Shown here: in pieces, positions 6,037 to 7,214 of the stretch
How positions within the stretch are numbered: the stretch's first letter is position 1
How the letters are laid out: each line of letters begins with the position of its first letter
From: Anaerolineales bacterium
GTDB lineage: Bacteria > Chloroflexota > Anaerolineae > Anaerolineales > UBA6663
Length of the DNA: 7,214 nt
NCBI GenBank assembly: GCA_016789165.1
Contig: JAEURL010000626.1
Coordinates: 1 to 7,214 of the forward strand
Direction of reading: 5' to 3'
Program-made: the position numbers and the translations under genes
The notes under the pieces: model-generated
The model's input: the letters and a program-made list of their open reading frames with translations, nothing else
Database searches by the model: none
Told to the model about the DNA's origin: nothing

Positions 6037-6064
6037 TTGACGGCCGACTTGCTTATGGTAGGAT
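6037..6064 (+). promoter_or_regulatory. Sigma-70-like promoter of the third ATP-grasp gene
   Basis: TTGACG (6037-6042) and TAGGAT (6059-6064) are separated by 16 bp, preceded by AT-rich DNA. The expected start is near 6071, giving a leader of about 75 nt. It indicates that the third ligase can be transcribed independently of the kamA operon, although no terminator is visible between GNAT and this promoter, so read-through is also possible. Confidence 0.65.
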
Positions 6065-6065
6065 G

Positions 6066-6138
6066 CCGCAAAGAACGTCAACCTGAGGTTTGGCGGTAAT
6101 AGGTGCGCGGCCTCCCAGATATGGGAATCCGCAAAGAA
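6066..6138 (+). other. Leader of the third ligase: direct repeat and small hairpins
   Basis: CCGCAAAGAA is repeated exactly at 6066-6075 and 6129-6138, the first copy over the predicted transcription start and the second running into the ribosome binding site AAGGAAG (6137-6143). Between them AACC-TGA-GGTT (6080-6090) and TCCCA-GATA-TGGGA (6113-6126) can form hairpins, the latter ending 10 nt before the ribosome binding site. Function is unknown; a protein- or RNA-binding control site is possible. Confidence 0.35.
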
Positions 6139-6145
6139 GGAAGAC

Positions 6146-7189
6146 ATGGCTCTGAGATTGAAATCGCAGCGTTCGGAACTGGCGGTCCAACCGCCCACGT
6201 TCAAGGCGATCATCCTCTACAGTGTGATGAGTGACTGGACCCAGGATGACACCTTGCTCTCGGATGAGTGCATTACCCGCATGAAGCGCGGCTTGAGCGT
6301 GGTGGGCGTCGAGGCGACTCCGGTGGCCGTCCGGCGCGACGTGGCCGGCCCGCTCAAGGCCTTTGATCCGCGTGAGTACGTGGTCTTCAACTGGGCGGAG
6401 GGCCTGGATGGCTCGCCCAACGCCTACGATGCCGTGCCGCCCATCCTGGAGGAGCTCGGCTTCGCTTACTCCGGCGCCGACGCCTGGTCCCTGGCGGCCA
6501 GCCTGGACAAGGCCTACACCAAGAAGATCCTGCTGGAGAACAAGATCCCCACGCCGGTCTCCAAAGTGTATGACCGGGCCGTGCTGAATGGCTGGCGGCG
6601 CTATCCGGCGCTGGTCAAGCCGGCCACCGAGCACTGCTCGTTCGGCATCACGCGCGACGCCGTGGTGGACACGCCCCAGCAGCTCAAGGAGCGCATCCAG
6701 TACGTGCTGGATACCTGGCATTGCCCGGCCTTGATCGAGGATTTCATCGACGGCACCGAGTTCAACGTCTCGGTCTGGGGCAACGGTGACGAGGCCCAGG
6801 TCCTGCCGATCAGCGCCATGGACTACTCGGCTTTCCCGGATTACCACGACCGGCTGTGCACGTTCGACGCCAAGTGGAACCCCGAGTCAGAGGCCTACCG
6901 GCTGACCGCCGTGCAGTGCCCGGCCCTGCTCGATAAGACCCTCAAGCGCCGCATCGAGCGCGTGGCCCTGGCCACCTACAAGGCCCTGAACCTGCGCGAT
7001 TACGGCCGGGTGGACATGCGCGTCCGCAATGGCGTGCCGTATGTGCTGGACGTGAACGCCAACCCCGATATCACCATGGAGGGCGGCTTCGCGCGTTCAT
7101 CGCGCGCCGCCGGGTACGATTACGGCCAGATGACGGCCCGTATCCTCAGCCTGGCTTCCCACCGCATGCCGAACGGCACTAAAGCCTGA
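6146..7189 (+). CDS. ATP-grasp ligase, D-Ala-D-Ala-ligase-like (diverged paralogue 3)
   Basis: Third amide-bond-forming ligase candidate, 347 residues, much less similar to the other two. Visible elements are AIILYSVMSDW (21-31), FNWAEGLDGS (81-90), PPILEELGFAYSG (98-110), LDKAYTKKIL (120-129), the nucleotide Lys158 in LVKPATEHCSFGI (156-168), ALIEDFIDGTEF (195-206), the omega-loop region FDAKWNPES (240-248), and the metal end RVDMRV (288-293, Asp290) with LDVNANPDIT (301-310). The usual metal-binding glutamate is Asp302, and the Ser/Thr-Gly of the nucleotide loop is replaced by HCS, features of a separate branch of Ddl-like ATP-grasp proteins. Trp244 replaces the Ddl Tyr216. The ATG has AAGGAAG just upstream. 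It has its own promoter but follows the kamA operon on the same strand, suggesting a third ligation step or an alternative acceptor. Activity is likely but the altered loop makes this less certain than for the first two. Confidence 0.85.
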   Translation: MALRLKSQRSELAVQPPTFKAIILYSVMSDWTQDDTLLSDECITRMKRGLSVVGVEATPVAVRRDVAGPLKAFDPREYVVFNWAEGLDGSPNAYDAVPPILEELGFAYSGADAWSLAASLDKAYTKKILLENKIPTPVSKVYDRAVLNGWRRYPALVKPATEHCSFGITRDAVVDTPQQLKERIQYVLDTWHCPALIEDFIDGTEFNVSVWGNGDEAQVLPISAMDYSAFPDYHDRLCTFDAKWNPESEAYRLTAVQCPALLDKTLKRRIERVALATYKALNLRDYGRVDMRVRNGVPYVLDVNANPDITMEGGFARSSRAAGYDYGQMTARILSLASHRMPNGTKA

Positions 7190-7212
7190 CGCGCCGTTCA
7201 CGCGCTGCGTCA
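7187..7212 (+). terminator. Hairpin at the stop codon of the third ligase (possible terminator, cut by window end)
   Basis: TGACGC (7187-7192, beginning with the stop codon) is the exact complement of GCGTCA (7207-7212), separated by 14 nt. No T tract is visible because the window ends two bases later, so this may be the stem of an intrinsic terminator or merely a stop-proximal hairpin. Confidence 0.3.
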
Positions 7213-7214
7213 CA

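Overview
The window comes from a high-GC bacterium with E. coli-like sigma-70 promoters, strong AGGAG-type ribosome binding sites and short intergenic gaps. Protein style and gene content would fit Chloroflexota or a similar environmental lineage, but taxonomy cannot be fixed from the sequence and I hold that guess weakly. No tRNA, rRNA, CRISPR array or insertion sequence is visible.

Left part (1-1339, minus strand): a two-gene operon encodes a MerR-family regulator with a GyrI/BmrR-like ligand domain, followed after 14 nt by an aldo/keto reductase that runs off the window edge. The promoter in front of merR has a 19-bp spacer holding a GACTCTCC/GACCCTCC-type dyad, the hallmark of a MerR-controlled, probably autoregulated promoter.

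Middle (1370-5924, plus strand): a promoter and a roughly 180-nt structured leader (GC-rich hairpin followed by seven T, and a perfect 7-nt anti-Shine-Dalgarno) precede a compact operon. Its genes are a KamA-family radical SAM/PLP aminomutase with the lysine-binding aspartates of lysine 2,3-aminomutase, two tandem paralogous ATP-grasp ligases of the D-Ala-D-Ala-ligase fold, and a small GNAT acetyltransferase starting at TTG.

Right part (5925-7214): an AT-rich 221-bp gap with a clear promoter and several repeats leads to a third, more diverged ATP-grasp ligase on the same strand. A hairpin at its stop codon reaches the window end.

Taken together, the plus-strand genes look like an uncharacterised small-molecule pathway. 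The aminomutase would make a beta-amino acid (beta-lysine best supported), the ATP-grasp enzymes would join it by amide bonds to other amino acids or amines, and the GNAT would acetylate a free amine. None of the three ligases carries the residues expected of a genuine D-Ala-D-Ala ligase. The enzyme classes are well supported; the pathway, its product and its biological role are inference.
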